A stretch of 64,000 nucleotides of DNA from UBA2020 sp964551435 (GCA_964551435.1 CAZKBS010000001.1:310001-374000); one strand, 5' to 3'; shown: positions 51,912-59,657, numbered from the stretch's first letter. Numbers and translations are program-made. The notes: generated by a model from the letters alone, not told the origin.

Positions 51912-54497
51912 ATGGCCATTAAAAAAGCGGCAGTGATCGGCGCGGGCGTGATGGGGGCGGGCATTGCTGCCCAGCTCGCCAACGCGGGGATCGAAGTCGA
52001 GCTTCTCGACATCGTGCCGAAATCGGCGCAGCAGCCGGGCGCGGACCGCGATATTATCGCCAAGGGCGCGATCGAGAAAATGCTCAAAACCAACCCCGCA
52101 CCGCTGATGCACAAACGCAACGCGAAAAAAATCCGCGCGGGCAATACCGAAGACAACATGGACCGTCTGAAAGACTGCGATCTGATTATCGAGGCCGTGC
52201 TGGAAGACCCCGTCATCAAGTCCAATCTGTTCAAAAAAATCGACGCCAACCGCAAGGAAGGCTCGACGGTTGCCTCCAATACCTCGACCATTCCGCTGGC
52301 GACGCTGGTGGATGGGCAGTCCGAACAGTTCAAAAAAGATTTCGTCATCACCCACTTCTTCAACCCGCCGCGCTATATGCCGCTTCTGGAGCTGGTGACG
52401 TCGCAACATAACGCCCCTGAAAAAGTCGCCGAAATTTCGCGCTTCATGGATGAAAAAATGGGCAAGGGCGTTGTGGTGTGCAAAGATACCCCGGGCTTTA
52501 TCGCCAACCGCATCGGCACCTTCTGGATCCAGTGCGCCATCAACGAGGCGATGGACCGCAAGCTGAAAGTCGAAGAAGCCGATGCCATCGTCGGCCGCCC
52601 GATGGGTATTCCAAAAACGGGCATTTTCGGTCTGGTTGATCTTGTCGGCCTCGACCTCATGCCGCATATCAGCAAAAGTCTGACTGAAAAACTGCCCGCC
52701 GATGACGGCTACGTCAAAATCGCGCGCACGTCCGATGTCATCGATAACATGATCAAAACCGGCTACACGGGCCGCAAGGGCAAGGGTGGTTTCTACCGCC
52801 TGAACGACAAGCGCGAGAAAATGGCTGTCGATCTTCATACGGGCGCAGAACGTCCGGCTGAAAAAGTCAAAATGAAAGCCGCCGACAATGCGCGCAAGGG
52901 CGGGCTCAAGGGTCTTGTCGAAACCAAGGACAAGGGCGGCGATTACGCCTGGGCCGTGCTCAAACAAACGCTGTGCTACGCGGCGGAACATGTGCATGAT
53001 ATTTCCGGCAACATCACCGACGTCGATCAGGCCATGAAACTGGGCTATAACTGGAAACAGGGCCCGTTTGAAATGCTCGATAAACTCGGCGTCGATTATT
53101 TCATCAACCGCCTGAAGGCCGAGGGTGAAAAAGTCCCCGCCTTCATCGAACAGGCGGCCGGCAAAACCTTCTATAAAACCGAAAACGGCAAGCTGCATTT
53201 CATGCAAAAAGACGGCAGCTACGCCGAAGTGGTGCGCCCTGACGGCGTGCTGCTGCTTTCCGACATCAAGCGCGCATCCAAACCGGTTCTGGATAACACC
53301 AAAAACATCCCGGGCATTGGCAAAATGGGCGCGGCGCTGTGGGATGCGGGCGATGGCGTTCTGTGTCTTGAATTCACCTCCAAAATGAATTCGCTGGATT
53401 TCTTCAGCCTCAAAACCATCAACGATGCCATCGACATCATTGAAAAAGGCAGCAAGAAAGACAAGAACGGACAGCCCTTCAAGGCGCTGGTCATTCATAA
53501 CGAGGGCGAAGATTTCTCCGTCGGTGCGAATATCGGCGTTGCGCTTTATGCCGCCAAGGCCAAACAATACTGGATCGTCGACAAGATGGTCAAAATGGGG
53601 CAGGACACGCTGAAGCGTATGAAATATGCCAAATTCCCCATCGTATCGGCACCGGCGGGCAAAGCCCTCGGCGGCGGCTGCGAAGTTCTGCTGCACAGCC
53701 ATCACGTGCAGGCGCATGCCGAAACCTATCCCGGTCTGGTCGAAGTCGGTGTGGGTCTGCTGCCCGCATGGGGCGGCTCGACCGAGCTGATGACCCGCGC
53801 GCAGAAAAATAAAAAACTGCCTAAAGGTCCGATGCCGCCCGTGGCGATGGTGTTTGAAACCATTTCGACGGCGAAGGTCGGCCTGTCCGCTTTCGAAGCC
53901 AAAGATCTGATGTACCTGCGCGATACCGACGGCGTGACGATGAACAAATCGCGCCTGCTGGCGGATGCGAAGAAAAAGGCGCTGGAAATGGTGCCCGATT
54001 TCAAACCCGAATTGCCGCAGGATCTGAAACTTCCCGGTAAATCGGGCGCCACCGCGCTTAATATGGCCGTGGATGGTTTTTACCTGAAAGGTCAGGCAAC
54101 GCCTTATGACGTTGTCGTATCGTCCAAAGTCGGCGATGTGCTGACGGGCGGCGACAAGGCGGGCCCTGGCGTGAATGTGTCGCAGGATTACCTGCGCGAA
54201 CTTGAACGTAAAAAATTCATGGAGCTGGTCCACGACCCGCGCACCGTGGCACGTATCGAAAGCATTCTTAAAACCGGCAAACCGCTGCGTGAAAAACCCA
54301 TCGCGGGCAAACGCGCGCACGACCTGCGCAAAGAAGCCGAGGCGCAAAACCCCGGCCTGTTCGCACGTTTTGTCAAAAACCCCCTGCGCAAGGTTTTTGG
54401 CAAGGCCGCGGGCAAACCGGCAGCCAACGACAACCCCGGCATCACGCCCGATAAAAAGCCGCAGGTGAACTGGCCCAATATCGGCAAGCGGAAATAA
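51912..54497 (+). CDS. 3-hydroxyacyl-CoA dehydrogenase / enoyl-CoA hydratase fusion (FadN-like)
   Basis: A bifunctional beta-oxidation enzyme of 861 residues. Domain order: NAD-binding GAGVMGAGIAAQLANAGIEV at residues 9-28, the hydroxyacyl-CoA dehydrogenase body with NTSTIPLATL, ITHFFNPPRYMPLLELV and DTPGFIANRIGTFW, its C-terminal helical domain around MGIPKTGIFGLVDLVG, then a C-terminal enoyl-CoA hydratase (LVIHNEGEDFSVGANIGVAL, VSAPAGKALGGGCEVLLHSH and LVEVGVGLLPAWGG). This order is the reverse of E. coli FadB (hydratase first). It matches the FadN type. A Lys/Pro-rich tail of 60 residues closes it. It follows fadA by 55 bases. Confidence 0.92.
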   Translation: MAIKKAAVIGAGVMGAGIAAQLANAGIEVELLDIVPKSAQQPGADRDIIAKGAIEKMLKTNPAPLMHKRNAKKIRAGNTEDNMDRLKDCDLIIEAVLEDPVIKSNLFKKIDANRKEGSTVASNTSTIPLATLVDGQSEQFKKDFVITHFFNPPRYMPLLELVTSQHNAPEKVAEISRFMDEKMGKGVVVCKDTPGFIANRIGTFWIQCAINEAMDRKLKVEEADAIVGRPMGIPKTGIFGLVDLVGLDLMPHISKSLTEKLPADDGYVKIARTSDVIDNMIKTGYTGRKGKGGFYRLNDKREKMAVDLHTGAERPAEKVKMKAADNARKGGLKGLVETKDKGGDYAWAVLKQTLCYAAEHVHDISGNITDVDQAMKLGYNWKQGPFEMLDKLGVDYFINRLKAEGEKVPAFIEQAAGKTFYKTENGKLHFMQKDGSYAEVVRPDGVLLLSDIKRASKPVLDNTKNIPGIGKMGAALWDAGDGVLCLEFTSKMNSLDFFSLKTINDAIDIIEKGSKKDKNGQPFKALVIHNEGEDFSVGANIGVALYAAKAKQYWIVDKMVKMGQDTLKRMKYAKFPIVSAPAGKALGGGCEVLLHSHHVQAHAETYPGLVEVGVGLLPAWGGSTELMTRAQKNKKLPKGPMPPVAMVFETISTAKVGLSAFEAKDLMYLRDTDGVTMNKSRLLADAKKKALEMVPDFKPELPQDLKLPGKSGATALNMAVDGFYLKGQATPYDVVVSSKVGDVLTGGDKAGPGVNVSQDYLRELERKKFMELVHDPRTVARIESILKTGKPLREKPIAGKRAHDLRKEAEAQNPGLFARFVKNPLRKVFGKAAGKPAANDNPGITPDKKPQVNWPNIGKRK

Positions 54498-54529
54498 CTC
54501 TGGGAATCTCTATCCTTGCACACAGTAGA

Positions 54530-54564
54530 AAACGCCCGCTTGCTCTACCGGCATGCGGGCGTTT
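54530..54564 (+). terminator. Intrinsic terminator after the beta-oxidation pair
   Basis: AAACGCCCGC (54530-54539) and GCGGGCGTTT (54555-54564) form a 10-base perfect stem with a 15-base loop, then CTCTTATCTATTTG. Lies 33 bases past the fusion-gene stop. Confidence 0.8.
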
Positions 54565-54623
54565 CTCTTATCTATTTGAAAAATAACAATTTTATATGCC
54601 GCTTTGCAGGCTGATTTGGTTTC

Positions 54624-54652
54624 TTGACAAACCCCGCCGTCTGTCATATTTC
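54624..54652 (+). promoter_or_regulatory. Promoter of tRNA-Gly
   Basis: A perfect TTGACA (54624-54629), a 17-base spacer and TATTTC (54647-54652), about 50 bases before the tRNA. Confidence 0.75.
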
Positions 54653-54701
54653 TATTCACCTGTGGGAAACAGATTCTTCCCACCGCCTGTAAAAAGGCCA
54701 A

Positions 54702-54776
54702 GCGGATGTAGCTCAGGGGTAGAGCGTTACCTTGCCAAGGTAAATGTCGAGGGTTCAAATCCCTTCATCCGCTCCA
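54702..54776 (+). tRNA. tRNA-Gly (GCC)
   Basis: Acceptor GCGGATG pairs with CATCCGC; the discriminator T and encoded CCA end at 54776. D-arm TAGCTCAGGGGTAGAGC, anticodon stem TTACC/GGTAA around TTGCCAA with anticodon GCC, and T-arm GAGGGTTCAAATCCCTT. 75 bases. The following DNA contains two short AATCT-AGATT palindromes (one at 54814-54831 looks like a weak terminator). Confidence 0.97.
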
Positions 54777-55032
54777 AATCTTCAGATTTCACTAAAGGTT
54801 TGAAAAACAATAGAAAAATCTCCAGATTTTTGCCTGTGCAGGTACTGTGCAGAAAAATTTGCGGAACCGTCGCGCGGCCACGCGCGCATAATCCGCTTCT
54901 ACCCTCCCCAACATCGCCCATCAAAGCAGCCCCGTCTCGGGCTGATTCTCGCTTCGTCGGTGGCCGTCTCACGGACAATCGGTTATGGCGTGGGGCGTCC
55001 ACACAATAGGCGGGACACGGCAGAATCAGGCA
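54777..55032. other. Region downstream of tRNA-Gly without a gene
   Basis: About 250 bases. A terminator-like palindrome AAAAATCT-CC-AGATTTTT lies at 54814-54831. The rest (54840-55030) has no acceptable ORF on either strand; base use is GC-rich in short runs. No repeat of the tRNA 3' end (attachment-site duplication) is visible, so an integrative element is not supported. Confidence 0.5.
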
Positions 55033-55254
55033 ATGCGAGCAAGGCGTAGACAGGACGAAGAGCGTATGAAAGCGCGGGCGCGCCGCGTCATGGCGCTGTG
55101 GTCGCGCGGCCTCTCCGATGCGCCTGCGCATTCGCCGCGCGCGGTCGGGCGCAATGCCTCTACGCATTGCCGCCCGTGCTCTTGCTGGCTGTGTAGCGGC
55201 CATAAGGATGTGCCGCGCAAGCGGGAGCGAGGCTTCGAGGATTATCAGGGCTGA
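55033..55254 (+). CDS. Small basic four-cysteine protein (CSCWLC)
   Basis: A 73-residue frame starting MRARRRQDEERMKARARRV. It contains C46-x2-C49-x-C51-x2-C54 in HCRPCSCWLCSG, followed by the charged tail HKDVPRKRERGFED. This looks like the small bacterial proteins with a PCSCWMCGNPR-type knot, of unknown function, that often follow housekeeping genes. The four cysteines could bind zinc or an iron-sulfur cluster. The gene sits between tRNA-Gly and the decayed IS element; a longer upstream frame begins at 54985. Confidence 0.6.
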   Translation: MRARRRQDEERMKARARRVMALWSRGLSDAPAHSPRAVGRNASTHCRPCSCWLCSGHKDVPRKRERGFEDYQG

Positions 55255-55322
55255 AAGCTCTCTGTCCGGCGCGACCCCAAAGGCCGCGCCGTCCCCTCAG
55301 GGGTGGGTTGGGCGGGATAAAG

Positions 55323-55483
55323 AATATTCGTCACAGACAACCCGGCTTCCGCCTCTTTTAGGACAAAGGCGATCTGGGGCTCCGTAAAGCGTTTCTTCTT
55401 CATATTTTCTCCGGCCGGTTACACGTTAAACCAACCGGATTCTCTCTCACTGAAAAGGGTCCGATTTTCGGGGAGAAGACCAC
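55323..55483 (-). mobile_element. Left-end remnant of an IS3-family insertion sequence
   Basis: On the minus strand an ATG ending at 55403 reads MKKKRFTEPQIAFVLKEAEA (first 20) then GLSVTNI, the standard start of IS3-family OrfA transposases, where the helix-turn-helix begins. After about 27 residues the homology stops; the frame continues as unrelated sequence to a stop near 55253. Upstream, the bases 55457-55483 (GTGGTCTTCTCCCCGAAAAT on the minus strand) look like an IS3-type terminal inverted repeat. The outer end lies five bases past the pmbA stop codon. OrfB and the right end are missing, so the element is dead. Confidence 0.72.
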
Positions 55484-55487
55484 TTCA

Positions 55488-56837
55488 TCAGCTCCCTGCG
55501 ACGGTCATGCCTTCGATACGCAGTGTCGGGGCGTCAATGCCGTATTTGAAAATTAAATCATTGGCGGCGGTCAGGCGCATCCACATATCTTTGATATTGC
55601 CTGCAATCGTCATTTCGCTGACGGGATAGGCGATTTTTCCGTTTTCAATCCAGAAGCCGCGCGCGCCGCGGCTGTAATCGCCCGTCACGGGGTTCGCGCC
55701 GCTGCCCATCATCTGGGTGACAAAAAAACCTTCGTCGATATCGGCAATCAGCGCATCGACTGAAAGCGTGCCGGGCTGCATGTAGAAATTTGCGGCCCGC
55801 GGTGACGGCGGCGCCGAAGCGCCGCGCGCCGCATTGCCCGTGGTTTGCAGCCCCAACTGCCGCGCCGAAGCGAGATCCAGCAGCCAGCCCGTCAAAACGC
55901 CGTTTTCGATGATATTGCGCTTTTGCGGCGCGACGCCTTCGGCATCGAAGGGGTGGGAACGCATGCCGCGTTTCATGAACGGATCATCCACCACCGTGAT
56001 ATCCGCGGCAAAAATCTGCTGGCCCATCTTGTCTTTGAGGAACGTGGTGCCGCGCGCAACCGCCCCGCCCGAAATCGCCCCGGCGAGGGAGCCGATCATA
56101 CCGCCCGACACCCGGCGGTCGAAAACCACGGGCATCTGTTTGGTTTTGCCCTTGCGCGGGTTCAGCGCGGCCACGGCACGCTCCCCCGCGGCGCGGCCGA
56201 TGTCAGCAGCATTTTTCAGGTCCGCCAAAAAGGTAACGCTGTCGTATTCATAGTCGGTTTCCATCGCCGTATCGCGCCCCGCAATGACCGAGACCGACAA
56301 GCTGAAACCGCTGCCTGCATAACCTTGCGCAAAACCGTTGCTGGCCGCGTAATAGACCGTTTCGCTGCCCGCGCTGAATTCAGCACCCTCGGAATTAGTG
56401 ACGCCGGTGACCGCGCGCGCAGCATCTTCGGCAGCATCGGCAAGTTCGGCCATTTTATCGACGGAGATTTCCGTGCCGTCATACATATCAAGGTCAGGGA
56501 AGCTGGTGGCCAGCTGCGCCGCATCGGCGATGCCGGCATAGGCGTCTTCGGGCACTGCGCGCGCCATGGCGACGGCACGCTCCGCCATCAGGCGCAGCGC
56601 ATCGGGCGACTTGTCAGACGAAGAAACAATCGCCTGTTTTTTGCCTACAAAAACGCGCAGGCCTACTTCGGCTTCTTCGCTGCGGCTGAGGGATTCAGGC
56701 TTGCCCAGACGGCGCTGCACCGATACCGACGTTGAATCGGCCAGCACGGCATCCGCTGCCGTTGCGCCAAAACCCTGCGCTGTTTTCAAAAGTCCCTCGA
56801 GGGTATCGAGCATGTTTGCATCAACAATTGAAGTCAT
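55488..56837 (-). CDS. pmbA: TldE/PmbA family metallopeptidase subunit
   Basis: A 449-residue TldD/PmbA-superfamily protein. PmbA (TldE) pairs with TldD to process peptides such as microcin B17 and to degrade CcdA; TldD holds the zinc, PmbA does not. Visible features: N-terminal LLKTAQGFGATAADAVLADSTSVSVQRRLG, the EEAEVGLRVFVGKKQA strand, VVFDRRVSGGMIGSLAGAISGGAVARGTTFLKDKMG (in pieces) in the middle and the C-terminal TGDYSRGARGFWIENGKIAYPVSEMTIAGN, a superfamily hallmark. tldD is not in this window. The gene ends next to the IS remnant. Confidence 0.93.
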   Translation of the reverse strand: MTSIVDANMLDTLEGLLKTAQGFGATAADAVLADSTSVSVQRRLGKPESLSRSEEAEVGLRVFVGKKQAIVSSSDKSPDALRLMAERAVAMARAVPEDAYAGIADAAQLATSFPDLDMYDGTEISVDKMAELADAAEDAARAVTGVTNSEGAEFSAGSETVYYAASNGFAQGYAGSGFSLSVSVIAGRDTAMETDYEYDSVTFLADLKNAADIGRAAGERAVAALNPRKGKTKQMPVVFDRRVSGGMIGSLAGAISGGAVARGTTFLKDKMGQQIFAADITVVDDPFMKRGMRSHPFDAEGVAPQKRNIIENGVLTGWLLDLASARQLGLQTTGNAARGASAPPSPRAANFYMQPGTLSVDALIADIDEGFFVTQMMGSGANPVTGDYSRGARGFWIENGKIAYPVSEMTIAGNIKDMWMRLTAANDLIFKYGIDAPTLRIEGMTVAGS

Positions 56838-56950
56838 ATAGGACGCCTTTTATCTGTGTTGCAGCCTGTAGCATTTTGCCGCCCGCAGTCTAGCATGGCG
56901 GCAAAAGCGGCGTAAGACACTTCCGCGCGGGGCATCGCCGTTTATGTGGT

Positions 56951-57793
56951 TTATTCGCCGTTACCCGCCGCCGCGACGGCCTGCGGCACAAATCTTTCGG
57001 CATGCTGCGCGCCTTGCGGCAATTCGACCAGGCGCAGATGAATCTCCGGCTTCACGCTGCCTGCGTCATAGGCAGTGCAGAATTTTTCCAGCTGTTCGGA
57101 AAAGCGGTTGATGGCGTCAATCGGCTCCGATTCATATTGCGGGCGCTGAAGCAGAATGGCGAAATCATCCGCGCCCAGACGGCCAATCACGTCGGACTGG
57201 CGGCGCATATAGGTCATCTGCTTGGCCAGTTTTTCCATGACCCCCTCGAACACCTCGGGCGTGACGGAGGCTTGCAGTTTTTCGTGGTTCACCAAGCGCA
57301 CGAAGACAATCAGGCTACGCTCCCCGTAGCGGAACGCGCGGTCGGTTGCAGAAAGGAACAGCTGGTTGAACGCCGCCTTGCCGATCATGCCGCCCGTCGA
57401 ATGGACGTTGTCTTCGCGTGCCAGCATGCGTGCCACTGTTATCAGCCGCGCGGCGTTGCCGATTTTTTCATCGAGCTCCTGACTGGATAGCGGCTTGATC
57501 AACACATCGTTGGCACCGGCCAGAATAGCGTCTTCGGTGGTTGCCGATTTTGACAGCAACATCAGATAAGGCTTGGCCGCGGATTTCAGGCTTTTCCACA
57601 CGCCGATAATAACGGGGCGCGCCTCGCTCAGCGGGGCAGGGTCGACCATGATGCAATCAAACGGCTTGCTGCCCAAAAGTTCGAAGGCCGCGTTCTTGTT
57701 CGGCTCCACCGTGACCTGATGCCCCTTCGCCCCCAGTTTGGAGGTGATCAGCTGGTTGGTAAGAGATTCGCGGTCGATGACCAGAATTTCCAT
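56951..57793 (-). CDS. Response-regulator receiver plus degenerate GGDEF protein
   Basis: A 280-residue two-domain protein from the ATG ending at 57793. Residues 1-120 are a receiver: D7 in LVIDRES, the phosphate acceptor D51 in MVDPAP, and K100 in LIKPLS; the second acidic residue of the usual pair is absent (R8). A linker leads to a diguanylate-cyclase-like fold whose active loop reads GADDF (207-211) instead of GGDEF, inside IGRLGADDFAILLQ, so c-di-GMP synthesis is unlikely. It may bind c-di-GMP or another partner. Separately transcribed; neighbours are pmbA and tRNA-Leu(CAG). Confidence 0.8.
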   Translation of the reverse strand: MEILVIDRESLTNQLITSKLGAKGHQVTVEPNKNAAFELLGSKPFDCIMVDPAPLSEARPVIIGVWKSLKSAAKPYLMLLSKSATTEDAILAGANDVLIKPLSSQELDEKIGNAARLITVARMLAREDNVHSTGGMIGKAAFNQLFLSATDRAFRYGERSLIVFVRLVNHEKLQASVTPEVFEGVMEKLAKQMTYMRRQSDVIGRLGADDFAILLQRPQYESEPIDAINRFSEQLEKFCTAYDAGSVKPEIHLRLVELPQGAQHAERFVPQAVAAAGNGE

Positions 57794-57948
57794 GAATAAA
57801 GCCCCCGCATGCCCGTTCAGGCCGCGCAAAGCCCCCGCGCGCCTTTTTCCACTTTAGGGCAAAAACGTTAAAATTGCGTCAGGAAAGCTGTTTTCCCTAT
57901 ATATTCCCAAGGACTTAAGTTTATGTACCGGATTGTCTTACAGGCTGT

Positions 57949-57977
57949 TTGACAGCCGCATTAATTTCCATTATACC
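57949..57977 (+). promoter_or_regulatory. Promoter of tRNA-Leu(CAG)
   Basis: TTGACA (57949-57954), exactly 17 bases, TATACC (57972-57977). Transcription would begin near 57984, 12 bases before the tRNA. Confidence 0.78.
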
Positions 57978-57995
57978 CTTCCATACTTCATCCGC

Positions 57996-58080
57996 GCCCA
58001 AGTGGCGGAATTGGTAGACGCGCAGGTTTCAGGTACCTGTGGGGCAACCCGTGGAAGTTCGAGTCTTCTCTTGGGCACCA
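57996..58080 (+). tRNA. tRNA-Leu (CAG)
   Basis: Acceptor GCCCAAG pairs with CTTGGGC, then A and encoded CCA (58078-58080). Class II with D-arm GGCGGAATTGGTAGAC, anticodon stem CAGGT/ACCTG around TTCAGGT with anticodon CAG, long variable arm TGGGGCAACCCGT and T-arm GAAGTTCGAGTCTTC. 85 bases; body identical in D-, variable and T-arms to tRNA-Leu(GAG) at 42181. Confidence 0.97.
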
Positions 58081-58082
58081 TT

Positions 58083-58112
58083 ATACCGGGCATCAGCCCG
58101 GTATTTTAGTTT
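58083..58112 (+). terminator. Terminator after tRNA-Leu(CAG)
   Basis: ATACCGGGC (58083-58091) and GCCCGGTAT (58096-58104) make a 9-base stem with loop ATCA, followed by TTTAGTTTT. It lies just ahead of the RNase D gene. Confidence 0.85.
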
Positions 58113-58129
58113 TAGGGGCATTTCACAGC

Positions 58130-58744
58130 ATGACCATCACCTTGCACCTCGGCGACCTGCCCGACGGGCTTTCTTTTGGCAATTCTGTCGCGATTGACAC
58201 CGAAACGCTGGGCCTGCGCCCCAAGCGTGACCGTCTGTGTCTTGTGCAACTCTCTGCCGGCGACGGCACGGCGCATCTGGTGCAGCTGAAGGCGGGCCAG
58301 TACGACGCGCCGAACCTCAAAAAACTGCTGACCGACAAAAACGTCACCAAGCTGTTTCACTTCGCGCGTTTTGATGTCGGCGTCATGTACGAATATCTGG
58401 GTGTTGTGACTGCGCCGATTTACTGCACCAAAATCGCTTCGCGTCTGGCGCGTACGTTTACGCAGCATCACAGCCTGAAAACCCTGTGCAAGGATTTGAT
58501 CGGCGTTGATCTCGACAAGCAGCAGCAAACCACCGACTGGGGCGCCGATACCCTGACGCCGGAGCAAATGAACTACGCGGCATCCGACGTTCTCTATCTG
58601 CACCGCATGAAGGCGGAGCTGGACCGCATGCTCGCACGTGAAGGGCGCATGCATCTGGCGCAGGCCTGTTTTGATTTCCTGCCGCACCGCGCGCTTCTGG
58701 ATATCGCGGGCTGGGACGAAGAAGACATTTTCAGCCACTCTTGA
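58130..58744 (+). CDS. rnd: Ribonuclease D-like 3'-5' exonuclease (short form)
   Basis: A 204-residue DEDD exoribonuclease domain without the HRDC domains of E. coli RNase D. Exo I motif AIDTETLGLRP with D23 and E25, Exo II LFHFARFDVGVM, Exo III YAASDVLYLHRM. Such short forms are normal in alphaproteobacteria, often next to the kdsD-lptCAB-rpoN series; here a terminator and an ankyrin gene lie in between. It would trim tRNA or other structured RNA 3' ends. Its start is only 18 bases past the tRNA-Leu terminator, so it is either read through or has a promoter inside the tRNA region. Confidence 0.92.
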   Translation: MTITLHLGDLPDGLSFGNSVAIDTETLGLRPKRDRLCLVQLSAGDGTAHLVQLKAGQYDAPNLKKLLTDKNVTKLFHFARFDVGVMYEYLGVVTAPIYCTKIASRLARTFTQHHSLKTLCKDLIGVDLDKQQQTTDWGADTLTPEQMNYAASDVLYLHRMKAELDRMLAREGRMHLAQACFDFLPHRALLDIAGWDEEDIFSHS

Positions 58745-58748
58745 TAAT

Positions 58749-58777
58749 AAAAAAGCCCCGTTTGACGGGGCTTTTTT
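58749..58777. terminator. Bidirectional terminator between rnd and ankyrin gene
   Basis: GCCCCG (58755-58760) pairs with CGGGGC (58766-58771) around TTTGA, flanked by A6 and T6, so it works in both directions for the convergent rnd and ankyrin genes. Confidence 0.9.
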
Positions 58778-58783
58778 ATGCGT

Positions 58784-59365
58784 CTATCCGGCACCGGGCG
58801 CGCGGCGGCGAATGGCGGGCGCGGGGCGCAAAACAATATCGCTGCGCGTCCCTTCACAAATCATCGCAATATCGTCACGCAGCGCTTTTTCACGCGCCTG
58901 CGTTTCGCGGCGCACCGCTTCTTCGGCATCGCGCACGATACGGCGGCGGCTTTTTTCGAATTCTTCGACAACAGAGGCGCGGCCTGTGCCGATGGCGATT
59001 TCTTCGGCTGTCTTTCCTTCGTTATTGCGCAGGGTTTCATCCGCGCCGCGCGCGAGAAACAATTCAACGTAAGATTCCGATCCGCCCTTGGCGCCGAACA
59101 TCAGCGGCGTAAAACCGTCGTTGTTCTGCGCGTCGATATCCGCCCCCGCGCCGAGCAAAAATGTCGCCACGTCATATTTGTGACTGCCATGCGCGGCAGC
59201 ATAGGTGAGACCTGTATCGCCCGTATCGGGATGGCGCCAATGCACCGCATCGGGATGTTTCGCCACCGTATCGACGATGTCATCCATCATACCGTTCCAG
59301 CAATCGACCACGAATTTGCGCTGCTGCTGCGGCGTACCGCTGAGGGTTGCGGGGGCTTTGGCCAT
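58784..59365 (-). CDS. Ankyrin-repeat protein with coiled-coil
   Basis: A 193-residue protein from the ATG ending at 59365. Ankyrin units: DTGLTYAAAHGSHKYDVATFLLGAGADIDAQ and NDGFTPLMFGAKGGSESYVELFLARGADETLR, then NEGKTAEEIAIGTGRASVVEEFE. The C-terminal 70 residues are a charged helix (SRRRIVRDAEEAVRRETQAREKALRDD) fit for coiled-coil pairing, ending in an Arg/Pro tail. No export signal. Divergent from kdsD with a 13-base palindrome between the two. Confidence 0.85.
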   Translation of the reverse strand: MAKAPATLSGTPQQQRKFVVDCWNGMMDDIVDTVAKHPDAVHWRHPDTGDTGLTYAAAHGSHKYDVATFLLGAGADIDAQNNDGFTPLMFGAKGGSESYVELFLARGADETLRNNEGKTAEEIAIGTGRASVVEEFEKSRRRIVRDAEEAVRRETQAREKALRDDIAMICEGTRSDIVLRPAPAIRRRAPGAG

Positions 59366-59487
59366 GTTCGGGAATCTCTCTTTGCAAAAAATCTGTCCGG
59401 GCGACCCGCCCGGAGGTACAGGCCGGCCCATGAATAAGGTTATGATTCGCTGCGGAAATCAGGCCCGTATCTTTTCACATCTTTCGT

Positions 59488-59530
59488 ATTATGTCAATTT
59501 TATGCAGTAAAACGTCTAAATTGACATAAT
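59488..59530. repeat. 13-base inverted repeat between ankyrin gene and kdsD
   Basis: ATTATGTCAATTT (59488-59500) and AAATTGACATAAT (59518-59530) are perfect inverted copies with a 17-base spacer. Each arm contains TTGACA on its own outward strand, so the two could be -35 boxes of divergent promoters or one operator covering both. Confidence 0.75.
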
Positions 59531-59549
59531 TTAGAAAATTTGGTAGAAA
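59521..59549 (+). promoter_or_regulatory. Promoter of the kdsD-lpt operon
   Basis: TTGACA (59521-59526), 17 bases, TAGAAA (59544-59549), in AT-rich DNA about 110 bases before kdsD. The right arm of the 13-base palindrome overlaps its -35. A further palindrome, CCTTTAA-AAC-TTAAAGG (59586-59602), falls in the leader RNA. Confidence 0.6.
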
Positions 59550-59657
59550 ATTCCGTGTTTTGACTTCAAGAACCACAGGCTTCAGCCTTTAAAACTTAAA
59601 GGCTTCGGCCTATAAAAAGAAACAGACAAAGACCCCATTCAACAGGACGTTCAGCCC

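Noticed and set aside
54777..55320. Possible integrative element at the tRNA-Gly 3' end
   Set aside because: No integrase, no duplicated tRNA 3' end and no cargo genes; only a small ORF and the IS3 remnant are seen.
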